From Phycisphaerales bacterium (GTDB taxonomy: Bacteria > Planctomycetota > Phycisphaerae > UBA1845 > Fen-1342): DNA of 62,125 nt. Position numbers and translations under genes: made by a program. Under the pieces are notes generated by a model. That model worked only from the letters and a program-made list of their open reading frames with translations, did no database searches and was not told the DNA's origin. The stretch lies in NCBI GenBank assembly GCA_020427345.1, contig JAGQOO010000002.1:1-62125 (forward strand). Reading direction: 5' to 3'. Below are positions 11,301 through 18,966 of the stretch, piece after piece. Each line of letters starts with the position of its first letter. Positions within the stretch are counted from its first letter, which is position 1.

Positions 11301-11931
11301 GCTCACGCAATACGAAGACGTGATCCGCACCTTCGGCGGCGCTACGATCGCGGGGCTTATGGAAGCCCGCGACGGCGACCCCGTCACGCTCGGCGCGCTC
11401 GTCACGCGCGTCCGCACGGTGCCCATCCGAACCGGCCGCAGCGCCGGAAAGAAGATGATCATCCCTGTGCTTGAGGACTTTACCGGCGCCGCCGAGGGCA
11501 TCGTTTTCCCCGAGCAACTCGACGACGACACGATGGCCCTGCTGCGGCCCGACGCGGTTGTGTTCGTCATCGGAAAAGTCGATCGCCGCCGCGAAGAACC
11601 GTCGATCCGCATCAGCGACGTGATCCCCGGTGAAGAGGCGGTCACGCGATTGTCGCGCCGCATGCTCGTCCGCCTATCCACCGATAGCCCCGCGCAGAGC
11701 GCTGATCGCCTGTTCGAAATCTGCAAGGCTACCGCCGGCGAGTGCGAACTGTACGTCCAAGTCGCCGCCCCGAGCGGCTGGCAGGCGACGCTACGCGGGC
11801 GACGGGCGTCCTGGGTCACCCCAACGCGCGAGCTGCTCCGCGAACTCGGCGACCTCGCCGGCCCGGAGAACGTGCTCTGCTCCGGCGGGCGGGGCTGGGC
11901 GCCGCTGACGGCGGTGGACATGGCGTCCTGA
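8386..11931 (+). CDS. dnaE: DNA polymerase III alpha subunit
   Basis: Replicative DNA polymerase catalytic subunit, 1,181 residues, close to the usual DnaE1 length of about 1,160. The start at 8386 overlaps the coaB stop and gives MTDIATPQF just before the PHP-domain motif HLHLHTEYS (residues 11-19). The polymerase catalytic aspartates are visible: PDIDID gives Asp404 and Asp406, and KMDFLGL gives Asp556. The finger and helix-hairpin-helix regions follow. An OB-fold segment (VTLGALVTRV) lies near residues 1000-1080. The His-rich PHP motif looks intact, so PHP-linked metal binding or proofreading is possible, but this is inference. No other replisome gene is adjacent. Coupling to coaB is the only operon signal. 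Confidence 0.97.
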   Translation: MTDIATPQFVHLHLHTEYSLLDGACRTRDVVAKAREFGMPAVAITDHGSMFGVIEFYANAIEAGVKPIVGCELYLAPGDRRDKESRTLDGKSSAYHLLLLAMNMTGYQNLIRLSSIGYTEGFYRKPRIDKSTLREFSEGLICTSTCLGAETPQALLTRDAKHARKIVEEYIDIFGVDRFFIELQNHGLPEQAQTNPELAAIANRLGVAMIATNDVHYLTHDDVEAHDILCCISTRARVSDENRFKFDADQFYLKSPQEMAAALPEYPEALANTLRVADMCNVEFDFSKRFAPRYETPAGKTADDYLRELVYEGARERYGEITPELTERIDYELSVIADKGFSGYFLIVWDFVSFARRNNIPALARGSGCSTVVGYCLRISTVDPLHYGLYFERFMDPERDEMPDIDIDLCQDRRAEVINYVREKYGHVAQIITFGRLKARAAIRDICRALDVPLAEADRAARLVPEELKMTIDKALAREPELRQLCETDERIAKVIDIARRLEGLARHASVHAAGVVIADVPLNTLIPLHKQSDDKDVTTQFEGPTVERVGLLKMDFLGLRTLSQIQRACQLVEKGHGVRIDPENLDLTDQAVYRILQRGDTKGVFQFESGGMRDVLMKMKPNRIEDLIAANALFRPGPMEYIDDYVARKHGRTQWSTPHPIMTEVLEETYGIMVYQEQVSRLVARLGGVPLRRAFRLAKAISKKKTSMIDAERGPFIDGAIANGVDRHVAEQIFADILKFGGYAFNKAHSTGYAVVAFATAYLKTYYPVEFMAALLTYESGNTSKMAEYLEECRRLTLPDGSRGVKVLPPDVNESEEEFSVSYERDAASDTKRGAIRFGLAGISGIGAKAIHAILSARAEDGPFRDLFDFCERVDLGCVNKAVLEALIKAGAFDSTGAMRRALMDVVEDAVETGQRAQQDKRSGQLSMFGGFNGDAGIEPLARKIGSQEWSDSDMLKFEKETLGFYITAHPLTQYEDVIRTFGGATIAGLMEARDGDPVTLGALVTRVRTVPIRTGRSAGKKMIIPVLEDFTGAAEGIVFPEQLDDDTMALLRPDAVVFVIGKVDRRREEPSIRISDVIPGEEAVTRLSRRMLVRLSTDSPAQSADRLFEICKATAGECELYVQVAAPSGWQATLRGRRASWVTPTRELLRELGDLAGPENVLCSGGRGWAPLTAVDMAS

Positions 11932-12063
11932 GTCAATTCAGAGTCTCAACCAAGTATCCCAATAGTCCGTTTCTGCGGTTTTCTTGATCAACTCCGCGCG
12001 CCGCCCCGCTATGCTGCCGTAGGGGTTCGGCGACCTCCCCAAAAAACCAGTAGGGCAAAATCC

Positions 12064-14556
12064 ATGCGACGTGATCTCTTGATCGGCCTCGCGGCCACCG
12101 GCCTGCTCGCGCTGTCTGCGCCGGCCGGAATCCAGTTCTCCGAGTCCGTCGACATTAGCGCCATCGGCGGGTCCCAGTCGTTTACCGCATCCGCGATCCA
12201 ACGCGGCTTTGACTCGCGCGCGAGCCAACTCGGCGAGCTCGGATTCGCGTTGCGCAGCGCCGCGAACGAGTTCGGCGCATATCCGGACAATTTCTCCGAG
12301 CTCTACTCGCTCGGCTACATCACGAACCCGTGCACTTTCTTCAATCCGGGCGATTCAGACTCACCTCCCGGCGACATCACCAACGACATCCCAAACGGCG
12401 CCGACAGCGCGCAAGTCAGCTTCGCATACCTCGCCGCCGGCCTGCCGGTCACCGGTCTTCCCGCAAACACCGTGCTGTTCATGGACAACTCGCCGGACAA
12501 CAACGGCGGCATGGGGCGCTGGGCTTACTACCACAGCGGCCAACTTGAGTTTGTGCCTGAGCCGAATTACGTGCTCGGCGCCGAAACCTTCGACGTTCGC
12601 GATTGCCCGATTGAACGGATCCGGCGCGGAACGACGACCTTCGATTTCAATTTTCCATTTGCGGCCGAAACAAACGTCGTATCCGGCTTCGCCCCGAATC
12701 GCCTGATCAGCACAATCGAGCACGGTTTCACGCAGGAGTACGCTGACGTCTTCGCCGCGGAGGGTTTCGGGTCCACGCAAAACACCGTTCGCGCGGCGGT
12801 CGCGGCTTCGGCGGTTGAGTCGCTCGGTCGCCTGGCGGGCCCCGCCGGTCCGGTCGTGCTGACGGCCTACCTGCGATTCGACACGACCGTCGCGGCGCCT
12901 TCTATCCCGGACAGCACCATCGATCGCGGCGGGCTCGACATGCTGTGGTACTACCAGGAATTCTCGAGCCCTTCGATTCGAACGCAGCTGTCAATCGGCT
13001 CAACACCATACGGCCCGTTTCTTGTCGGCCACCCAGCTTTCATCGAGTGCGAACTCTTGGGCGGTCATCCCGGCGGCGTGCCTGTGCGGCTGCGAGGCGT
13101 CGCCCAGATGACGCAAACCGTCAACGCTGAAACCGACCACGTTATGCAACTCGCATACAACAACGGCGTGTTGCTGGAAGTAATTCCGACCTCGACGCCC
13201 GGGCGGCTGATTCGCAGCTATGTTGACTGCGAGGCGCCCACCGATCTTGGCAATCGCACGGTCAAGTTTTTCGCGCCCCCCGGTTACTCCTACAGGCCCG
13301 GCAATCCCGATTTCCCACCGTTCCAGGTGTACATTCGCGGCGATGTGGACGAAGACGGCGATGTCGATAACGCCGATCGGTCTGCTTTCGCAGCCGTGTT
13401 TTCAGGCCAACTCGACAGCAATGACTACGCCGAGCCCGAGTTCGATCTGCTGGCCAATTTTGACTTCGACGGTGACGGCGACATTGACTGCGCCGACTGG
13501 ACCACGTTCGCCAACGACGCTTGGACGGAGGGCAATGCGCCGGTCGTGATCGCGCCTTGCGTTACGCCGACCTGGCTGCTCAGCGTGCCGGACAGCCCGG
13601 GTGGGTTTGTAAGCCGTTCGCCGGATCGTCGCGCGTTTGCCGATGGTGAAGTCGTCACGCTGGTCGCACATCCCCTGAGCGGTTGGCGATTCACGGGTTG
13701 GCGCGGAGAGGTTGACGCCGTCGGCGCCACGCTGAACCTCATCATGAACGCTGACCGAACCGTCGTGGCGACATTCGAGCGCATCGTCAATCGCGAGCGC
13801 CGCGAGGCCATCTGCCAGCCGCCGAACAGTGCCCAGTCGGAAGTCTACGGCGTGCGCGCGAGCCCGCTGATCACGCGTCTCGGATCGATCCCGACCGCGG
13901 AGAGCTTCATCGCCGACAGCAATGAGCCGATTATCGGTTTTCGCTGGTGGGGAATCGGCTACGACGATCTCGGCAAGCCGCATGACCTGGAGCCGACGTT
14001 TGATCTCGTGATTCGATCCGACAACAGCGGAACACCCGGCGCAGTGATAATCGCCACGCCGCTGCTGGATGTGGAGCGCGTCCGCACCGGCGAACGACTC
14101 AACATTCTCCGTCCGGCGCCGGACCTGATCTGGCAGGATCGCTACTCAGCCCTGTTGCCGGCTCCATTCGAACCCATGTCGGGGCAGCGGTATTGGGTTG
14201 AACTGACCGGGAGCATCGCCCGTCCGGACTCGAGATGGTGGTACTGGGCGTGGGAAACCTCCCCCGCCGGCGACGGAATCTGCTTCATCGACTACAAACG
14301 CGATGGCTACACGAATGCCGACCGCGCAAGCTACGACCTCGCGCTTTGCGTGCTGCGAAGCCGCTGCCCGGGCGACGCGACCGGCGATCGCATTGTGGAC
14401 CTAGCCGACCTCGCCCTGGTGCTGTCCACGTTCGGCTCGACCGCGGCAAGTCCGTTCTGGAACCCGGCGGCTGACCTCACAAACGACGGGATCGTCGACC
14501 TGTCCGACCTCGCCGAGCTGTTGTCCCGGTTCGGCTTGCCGTGCGAGACAGCCTAG
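12064..14556 (+). CDS. Secreted protein with InlB-type repeat and dockerin-like modules
   Basis: 830 residues of unknown function. An N-terminal signal peptide (MRRDLLIGLAATGLLALS) indicates export. The first half has no family I recognise. Around nt 13340-13520 is an internal EF-hand-like pair (DVDEDGDVDNAD and DFDGDGDIDCAD). Around nt 13570-13780 is a module resembling the divergent InlB B-repeat, ending in DRTVVATFE. The C-terminus carries a second dockerin-like pair (CPGDATGDRIVDLADLA and LTNDGIVDLSDLAELL) and ends LPCETA. It stands alone; the 132-base upstream gap has a weak TTGATC/TATGCT promoter candidate with a 20-base spacer. A structural or cell-surface role is inferred; no catalytic motif is visible. 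Confidence 0.8.
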   Translation: MRRDLLIGLAATGLLALSAPAGIQFSESVDISAIGGSQSFTASAIQRGFDSRASQLGELGFALRSAANEFGAYPDNFSELYSLGYITNPCTFFNPGDSDSPPGDITNDIPNGADSAQVSFAYLAAGLPVTGLPANTVLFMDNSPDNNGGMGRWAYYHSGQLEFVPEPNYVLGAETFDVRDCPIERIRRGTTTFDFNFPFAAETNVVSGFAPNRLISTIEHGFTQEYADVFAAEGFGSTQNTVRAAVAASAVESLGRLAGPAGPVVLTAYLRFDTTVAAPSIPDSTIDRGGLDMLWYYQEFSSPSIRTQLSIGSTPYGPFLVGHPAFIECELLGGHPGGVPVRLRGVAQMTQTVNAETDHVMQLAYNNGVLLEVIPTSTPGRLIRSYVDCEAPTDLGNRTVKFFAPPGYSYRPGNPDFPPFQVYIRGDVDEDGDVDNADRSAFAAVFSGQLDSNDYAEPEFDLLANFDFDGDGDIDCADWTTFANDAWTEGNAPVVIAPCVTPTWLLSVPDSPGGFVSRSPDRRAFADGEVVTLVAHPLSGWRFTGWRGEVDAVGATLNLIMNADRTVVATFERIVNRERREAICQPPNSAQSEVYGVRASPLITRLGSIPTAESFIADSNEPIIGFRWWGIGYDDLGKPHDLEPTFDLVIRSDNSGTPGAVIIATPLLDVERVRTGERLNILRPAPDLIWQDRYSALLPAPFEPMSGQRYWVELTGSIARPDSRWWYWAWETSPAGDGICFIDYKRDGYTNADRASYDLALCVLRSRCPGDATGDRIVDLADLALVLSTFGSTAASPFWNPAADLTNDGIVDLSDLAELLSRFGLPCETA

Positions 14557-14579
14557 GCCCTAACTTTCGACAACACCTG

Positions 14580-14607
14580 TTTACAGATCGGTTGTCATAC
14601 ATACAAT
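14580..14607 (+). promoter_or_regulatory. Promoter of the recombinase gene, leaderless type
   Basis: TTTACA (14580-14585), a 16-base spacer and TACAAT (14602-14607) match sigma-70 boxes. The -10 box is only 8 bases from the ATG at 14616, so the transcript would start at or next to the start codon. No Shine-Dalgarno sequence is present. Confidence 0.6.
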
Positions 14608-14615
14608 GCAACCCC

Positions 14616-15278
14616 ATGGCGACATGGCGGCTATCGCGCGAGTCATTCCTCGAAGCGAGTGAGATTGCCCATCTTTTGCGTCACCTGGCGTCCAGGGGAG
14701 ACTTGGATCGCCTGATCATCACAACACTACTTGGAACAGGCCTCCGCAACGGCGAGCTCTGCGGATTGACCGTCGCCGGGCTGGACGGCCAGGGTTGCCG
14801 CTTGTGCGTCGAACTCGGCACGAAAACTGATCGGATACTATACATTCCAGGCGCTTTGGCGGGTGAGTTGAAGCAGGCGGCAATCGGTCGCAACTCGCAT
14901 GAGCCGCTGATCCCAAACTCCCGCGGCCGACCGTTCACGCCGAGCGTGTTGTACCGGCGCGTGCGGCGGATACTGACCGATGCCGGTTTTGGGGCAGTCG
15001 CAAGTGTTCAACTCCTCCGCCACACCTACGGCGTCATGGCCTATCGGGCAACGGGTGGGAATTTGCTATTCGTTCAGCGGCAAATGGGCCATGCCCATCC
15101 GATGATCACCGGTGTGTACGCGGAATGGGGCAATGACGATCCCGCCACCCTTGCGGAGCGCGCGGGCCAGGAGTTGGCCCTGGATGCGGGGCAAGGACTT
15201 GTCCGAAACGAAATGGCCGTCAAGGCGCCTATTGCGGCGCCGCGGTCGCCACCGCCATTTCGCCCCGAGTGGGATTGA
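14616..15278 (+). CDS. Short tyrosine recombinase (phage integrase family), catalytic domain only
   Basis: 220 residues, compared with about 300 for XerC/XerD. The protein starts almost directly at the catalytic fold (SEIAHLLRHLASRGD), so the usual N-terminal SAM-like core-binding domain is missing. Visible catalytic elements are the first Arg in GTGLRNGELCGL, the LLRHTYG box with the second Arg, GHAHPMITGVY with the third-box His, and the nucleophile Tyr in GVYAEW. The His expected two residues before LR (HxLRH) is Gln here. An upstream in-frame start at 14541 would lie inside the previous gene and before the promoter, so 14616 is preferred. The gene converges on ruvB with 24 bases between stops. 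It could be a real minimal recombinase or the remnant of a longer integrase; no att sites or other mobile genes were seen. Confidence 0.8.
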   Translation: MATWRLSRESFLEASEIAHLLRHLASRGDLDRLIITTLLGTGLRNGELCGLTVAGLDGQGCRLCVELGTKTDRILYIPGALAGELKQAAIGRNSHEPLIPNSRGRPFTPSVLYRRVRRILTDAGFGAVASVQLLRHTYGVMAYRATGGNLLFVQRQMGHAHPMITGVYAEWGNDDPATLAERAGQELALDAGQGLVRNEMAVKAPIAAPRSPPPFRPEWD

Positions 15279-15302
15279 TCGGCTGACGTCGCGCGGTCGC
15301 CA

Positions 15303-16337
15303 TTACTCGGCGTCAAACAGACCGAGATCAACCCCCTTTCGCGGTCCGCCCTTCACGCCCAGATGCTTATAAGCGATCGGACGGGCCACCCGGCCACGCG
15401 GGGTACGCGTCACAAGGCCACTTTGGAGCAAGAACGGCTCGACGACATCCTCCAGCGTGTCCCGCTCGTAGCCCAGCGTCGCGGCGATCGCCTCGATACC
15501 CGCCGGCCCACCGTCGTAATGCTGAATCAGCGCAAGCAGATACTGGCGATCGAGCATGTCGAGCCCGGCCTGGTCAATTTCAAGCGCCGACAGCGCCTCA
15601 TCCACCACCGCCGCCGTCAGAACGCCGTCGCCGCGCACGTCGGCGTAGTCGCGGGCGCGGCGCAACAGTCGATTGGCGATGCGCGGCGTGCCCCGCGAGC
15701 GCAAGGCGAGGCGTTGGAGCGCCACCGCGTCCGCCTGAACGTCAAGGAGCTTTGCGCTGCGCTGGATGATCGCAGTGAGTTCATCTTGGCCGTAGTGCCG
15801 GAAGTGCCACAGATGACCGAAGCGCCCGCGGAGGGCGGAGGACAGCAGCCCGCTGCGCGTCGTGGCGCCGATGAGCGTGAAACGCGGCAACGAAAAGTTG
15901 ACCGTTCGCCCGCCGATGCCGCTATCAGAAGTGAAATCGACGCGAAAATCCTCCATCGCCGGGTACAAGAACTCTTCAACGACCTTGTTCAGCCGGTGAA
16001 TCTCGTCAACGAATAGGATCTGACGGGTTTCCATCTGCGTCAGCATGGCCATCAAGTCGCCTTGGCGCGTGATGGCGGGGCCACTGGTCACGCGAATCGC
16101 CACGCCCATTTCAGCTGCGATGACATGCGCGAATGTCGTCTTGCCGAGGCCCGGGGGGCCGTCGAGCAACACGTGATCCATCGCCTCGCCGCGCTGCCGC
16201 GCCGCCGCGACGGCGATGCGGACCTGTTCTTTGACGGCGTCCTGGCCGACGCAGTCATCAAGGCGGCGCGGGCGCAACTCATTGAGGAACTGCTCCTCAT
16301 CCCTCGTTTGCTGCGTGAATACGCGTTCGATGCTCAT
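15303..16337 (-). CDS. ruvB: Holliday junction branch migration ATPase RuvB
   Basis: AAA+ hexameric motor that drives Holliday junction migration with RuvA during recombination repair. At 344 residues it has the normal family length. The Walker A is GPPGLGKTT, the Walker B is DEIHR, sensor 1 is in ATTRSG and the arginine finger is in LRGRFG. A C-terminal winged-helix part ends with the typical RGRVARPIAYKHLG. Neither ruvA nor ruvC is adjacent. A TACAAT box sits 8 bases before the ATG, and the only SD-like GAGG is too close to the start (2 bases), so a leaderless transcript is likely. Assignment is essentially certain. Confidence 0.97.
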   Translation of the reverse strand: MSIERVFTQQTRDEEQFLNELRPRRLDDCVGQDAVKEQVRIAVAAARQRGEAMDHVLLDGPPGLGKTTFAHVIAAEMGVAIRVTSGPAITRQGDLMAMLTQMETRQILFVDEIHRLNKVVEEFLYPAMEDFRVDFTSDSGIGGRTVNFSLPRFTLIGATTRSGLLSSALRGRFGHLWHFRHYGQDELTAIIQRSAKLLDVQADAVALQRLALRSRGTPRIANRLLRRARDYADVRGDGVLTAAVVDEALSALEIDQAGLDMLDRQYLLALIQHYDGGPAGIEAIAATLGYERDTLEDVVEPFLLQSGLVTRTPRGRVARPIAYKHLGVKGGPRKGVDLGLFDAE

Positions 16338-16345
16338 GACCTCGC

Positions 16346-16351
16346 ATTGTA
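16346..16351 (-). promoter_or_regulatory. -10 box of ruvB, close to the start codon
   Basis: TACAAT on the minus strand ends 8 bases before the ruvB ATG. No convincing -35 box is visible. The position implies a leaderless or nearly leaderless mRNA. Confidence 0.45.
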
Positions 16352-16379
16352 GCGGCGGGTCGCTTCCAGCGGCTCAGCA

Positions 16380-16421
16380 CAAAACACGAAAGGCCGCGCG
16401 GCGTCCTGCCGCGCGGCCTTT
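16380..16421 (-). terminator. Intrinsic terminator after the small secreted protein gene
   Basis: A perfect 13-bp stem (16389-16401 with 16409-16421), with a 7-base loop, is followed on the minus strand by CGTGTTTTGTG. It lies about 30 bases after the stop codon of the gene ending at 16451 and upstream of ruvB, so it should separate ruvB from the porin unit. Confidence 0.85.
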
Positions 16422-16450
16422 CTGTATGGTCGTCCGATCTGGGTCGGGCG

Positions 16451-16786
16451 TTATTGTTCGACGACGCGGATGCTGCCGGTCGGATCAGCCGGGAACTCGC
16501 GGGCGACGAAGTTGCCCCAGAGCGACTGGAAGAACGAGTTGGTCGGCGTGGCGAAGATCGCCGCGAAGTCCGAACCCACAGAGGCGGCAGCGCCATCCGT
16601 CAGCGCGTTAATCGAGTTGTTGCCAACGGCTGTGTAGAAGTTGACCAGGTCGGTATTGCGGACCAGCTCATTGCTGCCCAGGCCGTTGAGTCCGAAGTTG
16701 TTGCAACCATTGCCGAACAGACCGAACTGGAACGCGGCGCCACCCATGCTGAGAAGGGCGACAGCCTTGATCAAACGCTTCTTCAT
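16451..16786 (-). CDS. Small secreted protein of unknown function
   Basis: 111 residues with a signal peptide (MKKRLIKAVALLSMGGAAF) followed by a short Gly/Asn-rich stretch with one Cys (GNGCNNFGLNGL). The rest is low in charge and has no recognised domain. The start at 16786 is fixed by an AGGGAGA ribosome site; a longer frame upstream would begin before this site. It follows the porin gene by 63 bases and is followed by a strong terminator, so it is probably the second gene of a porin transcript. That suggests an envelope-associated role, but nothing in the sequence gives a function. Confidence 0.75.
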   Translation of the reverse strand: MKKRLIKAVALLSMGGAAFQFGLFGNGCNNFGLNGLGSNELVRNTDLVNFYTAVGNNSINALTDGAAASVGSDFAAIFATPTNSFFQSLWGNFVAREFPADPTGSIRVVEQ

Positions 16787-16849
16787 GAAGTTATCTCCCT
16801 TGATCGGATTCTTCCGTGAATCCGGAACTGATTCCTGGTCCAAAAGTCC

Positions 16850-18370
16850 TTAGAAAGCCACCTGCAGCTGAACCCGCCACACGAGCACATCGTCATTCAC
16901 GTTCGCCAAGCTCGAGTAGTTGTTCGAGATCGGCGCTTCATAGATGCGTGTCAGGTCCGTCTGGAGCTTCACGTTGTCGCCCTGAATGTAGTAGTTCAGG
17001 CCGCCAGCGTACTCCCACGAGCCTTCCGTGCCGCCGCCCATCGCCGAGATGCCACCGACGCGGGCGACAACTTCAAGCTTGTCCTCAAGACCGGGGATCG
17101 GAAGGAAATAACCCATCTGCATGTAGGCGCCGTGCTGAACGCTTGTGCTGCCCTCACGCGTGAGGATATTGAACGGCGTGAACGCGCCGCGACGAGGATC
17201 AATCGTGCGGAACATGTACTCAGCGGTGGTCGAGAAGCCACGATACTTGAACGCGGCGTCGATACCGGCCTGGTGCATCTGCGAGCCGTTCAGATTCGTC
17301 AACGCGTAGCCGCCCTGGCGGAAGCGACGGCTGCTCGGAACCGGAATGCGCGTGGTCGCGATGTCCGAACGGTCATCGTTGAACGCGTAGTGGAAACCGA
17401 TGTCGAGCGCGGGGGATTCGCGGTGGGCATGATCGGCCTGCGACACCCAGTCCGTCTCAGGATCGTCGCCCATCACGTGCCACACAAAGCGGGCCAGAAT
17501 GGCCGGGTTGCCGTCCTTCTCGCCGCCGCTCAGCGTCAGGCGATCCGGCGTGATCGTGCGGTTGGCGGCAGTGACGATCTCGTCGCCGGTGCCGTCAACA
17601 TAATCGATGTAATACGTCGCCTGCTTGTCCCACAGGTGACCCCAGAACCGCACGCCAAGGCCGCGGCCGAGACCGAACACCGCGTCAACCATCGAGCGAT
17701 CGACGAACTGGAGGTTGCCCTCGTAGGTCATCTGGGCGCGGGTCGAAGCCAGGCGCATCAAACCGGCGCGAACCTGGAACTCATCCATGGCGCGATAGTT
17801 GACCCACGCCTCGTGAACGATCCAGTCCCACGCGTCGACGGCGTCGGCGCGCATTTCGATGTTGTACGTGTAGTCCGGGCTGTAGGCGTGACCGCTGAAG
17901 CGGATGCGGGCGCGCTGAATGTCAAACCCGGTCTTGTCGTCGCGCTGCAGGCCCGGCAGCAGGTACCGGTTGTCGGCGCGCGTGCCGTAGTGCTGCCAAC
18001 GCACCTGCAACCACGCGTTGACCTTGAACATGAAGTTGTCGTCGCTGCTCTTGATGTAGAAGCCGTCGTCGTAACCAGCGGTCAGGACGGTCGGCATCAG
18101 GCTCTCGCGAAACTCGCGCTCGCCCAGCACTTCGCGAATCTGCTCCTTGATGTTCTCCACGCGAGCGGCGTTCATACCCGCCGAGTCACTGGAGGACACC
18201 TGACGCTCCAACGCGTCGATTTTCTTTTGCTGCGCTTCGAGCAGCGACTCGAGACGGGCGATCTCGTCGCCGTCGCGAGTTGGCGACATCATGTCGCCGG
18301 CGAACGACGTAACGGCCAAGGCTCCCAGAGCCAGCACCGATACGCATCCGCGAATTCCAATTCGTGTCAT
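16850..18370 (-). CDS. Outer-membrane porin of the phosphate-selective OprP/OprO type
   Basis: 506 residues. The signal peptide (MTRIGIRGCVSVLALGALAV, cleaved near SFAG) is followed by a short coiled coil around residues 35-65 (IARLESLLEAQQKKIDALER), typical of trimeric porins. A long beta-barrel region follows, rich in aromatic/Gly alternation (FDIQRARIRFSGHAYSPDY, FQVRAGLMRL), and the protein ends in a terminal Phe (VQLQVAF), the usual outer-membrane barrel signal. The overall pattern matches Pfam Porin_O_P. The start at 18370 is set by GGAGAGG a few bases upstream. Substrate specificity cannot be read from the sequence; phosphate or polyphosphate uptake is only a family-level guess. It is co-directional with the small secreted protein downstream. 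Confidence 0.82.
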   Translation of the reverse strand: MTRIGIRGCVSVLALGALAVTSFAGDMMSPTRDGDEIARLESLLEAQQKKIDALERQVSSSDSAGMNAARVENIKEQIREVLGEREFRESLMPTVLTAGYDDGFYIKSSDDNFMFKVNAWLQVRWQHYGTRADNRYLLPGLQRDDKTGFDIQRARIRFSGHAYSPDYTYNIEMRADAVDAWDWIVHEAWVNYRAMDEFQVRAGLMRLASTRAQMTYEGNLQFVDRSMVDAVFGLGRGLGVRFWGHLWDKQATYYIDYVDGTGDEIVTAANRTITPDRLTLSGGEKDGNPAILARFVWHVMGDDPETDWVSQADHAHRESPALDIGFHYAFNDDRSDIATTRIPVPSSRRFRQGGYALTNLNGSQMHQAGIDAAFKYRGFSTTAEYMFRTIDPRRGAFTPFNILTREGSTSVQHGAYMQMGYFLPIPGLEDKLEVVARVGGISAMGGGTEGSWEYAGGLNYYIQGDNVKLQTDLTRIYEAPISNNYSSLANVNDDVLVWRVQLQVAF

Positions 18371-18966
18371 AGACCTCTCCTGGAACCCGGTTCCCGGCGA
18401 AAGACCGACCTCCTGTCGACCCTTGCGCCACACCCAAATCAATCGACCTGAAAAGTTCATTCCTCAGATCAGAGCCCATGTTTTATCAGATCATGAGGCG
18501 ATCCGCATCAACGCGCCGACGAAAAATTTCTGAAACGCCCCGCGCCAGAGACGTGCCAGACGATCCGTGCGGCAATGGGCTCAACGGAATGCCGGGCGAC
18601 CAAAAGCCCCGGCCCTACGCAGACAAGCATTTTCCGTACCAACATCCAGGGAGGAACTAGAACTGCCATAAGTCGTTTCCAATAAGTTATTTGTGGAGAT
18701 TCACCCATTGGTGACGTCGCGCTCGAGCCCGACCGTCTCTGTGACGCACAGACGCCGCAGAACTCAACGAAATCAGACGTAACACGTGGTGCGCTAGTGT
18801 GTTATGCCAATTCAAGATCGCCGCAAGCGGTGACGTAAAAGCGCCACGCCGGAGCTGAGCGCAAACCACGGTATCCGCAATCCCGATCCTTGCACCGCCA
18901 CGCCGCCCCGATACATTGGCCACCCCGTTAGCCCGACGTTTCCCTGCAACCCACGCGGAGCGATCA
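18371..18966. other. 596-base divergent intergenic region without a supported gene
   Basis: It separates the porin (minus) from the peptide transporter (plus) and must contain both promoters. It is less GC-rich than its surroundings near 18640-18800. An imperfect hairpin lies at 18591-18613. Short open frames are present but lack ribosome sites. I see no tRNA or riboswitch that I can name. Confidence 0.5.

Noticed and set aside
14541-14615. Longer start of the recombinase at 14541
   Set aside because: It overlaps the end of the preceding gene and lies before the promoter, and the extra residues do not resemble a recombinase N-terminus.
17132-18451. A 439-residue open frame on the plus strand
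   Set aside because: It lies antisense to the porin gene. The long open frame is a by-product of high GC and biased codon use; its product is Arg/Ala/Val-rich with no known motifs, and the porin has a signal peptide, coiled coil and terminal Phe.
18508-18708. A small minus-strand open frame in the porin-transporter gap
   Set aside because: There is no ribosome site, the codon use is poor, and nothing in it is recognisable.
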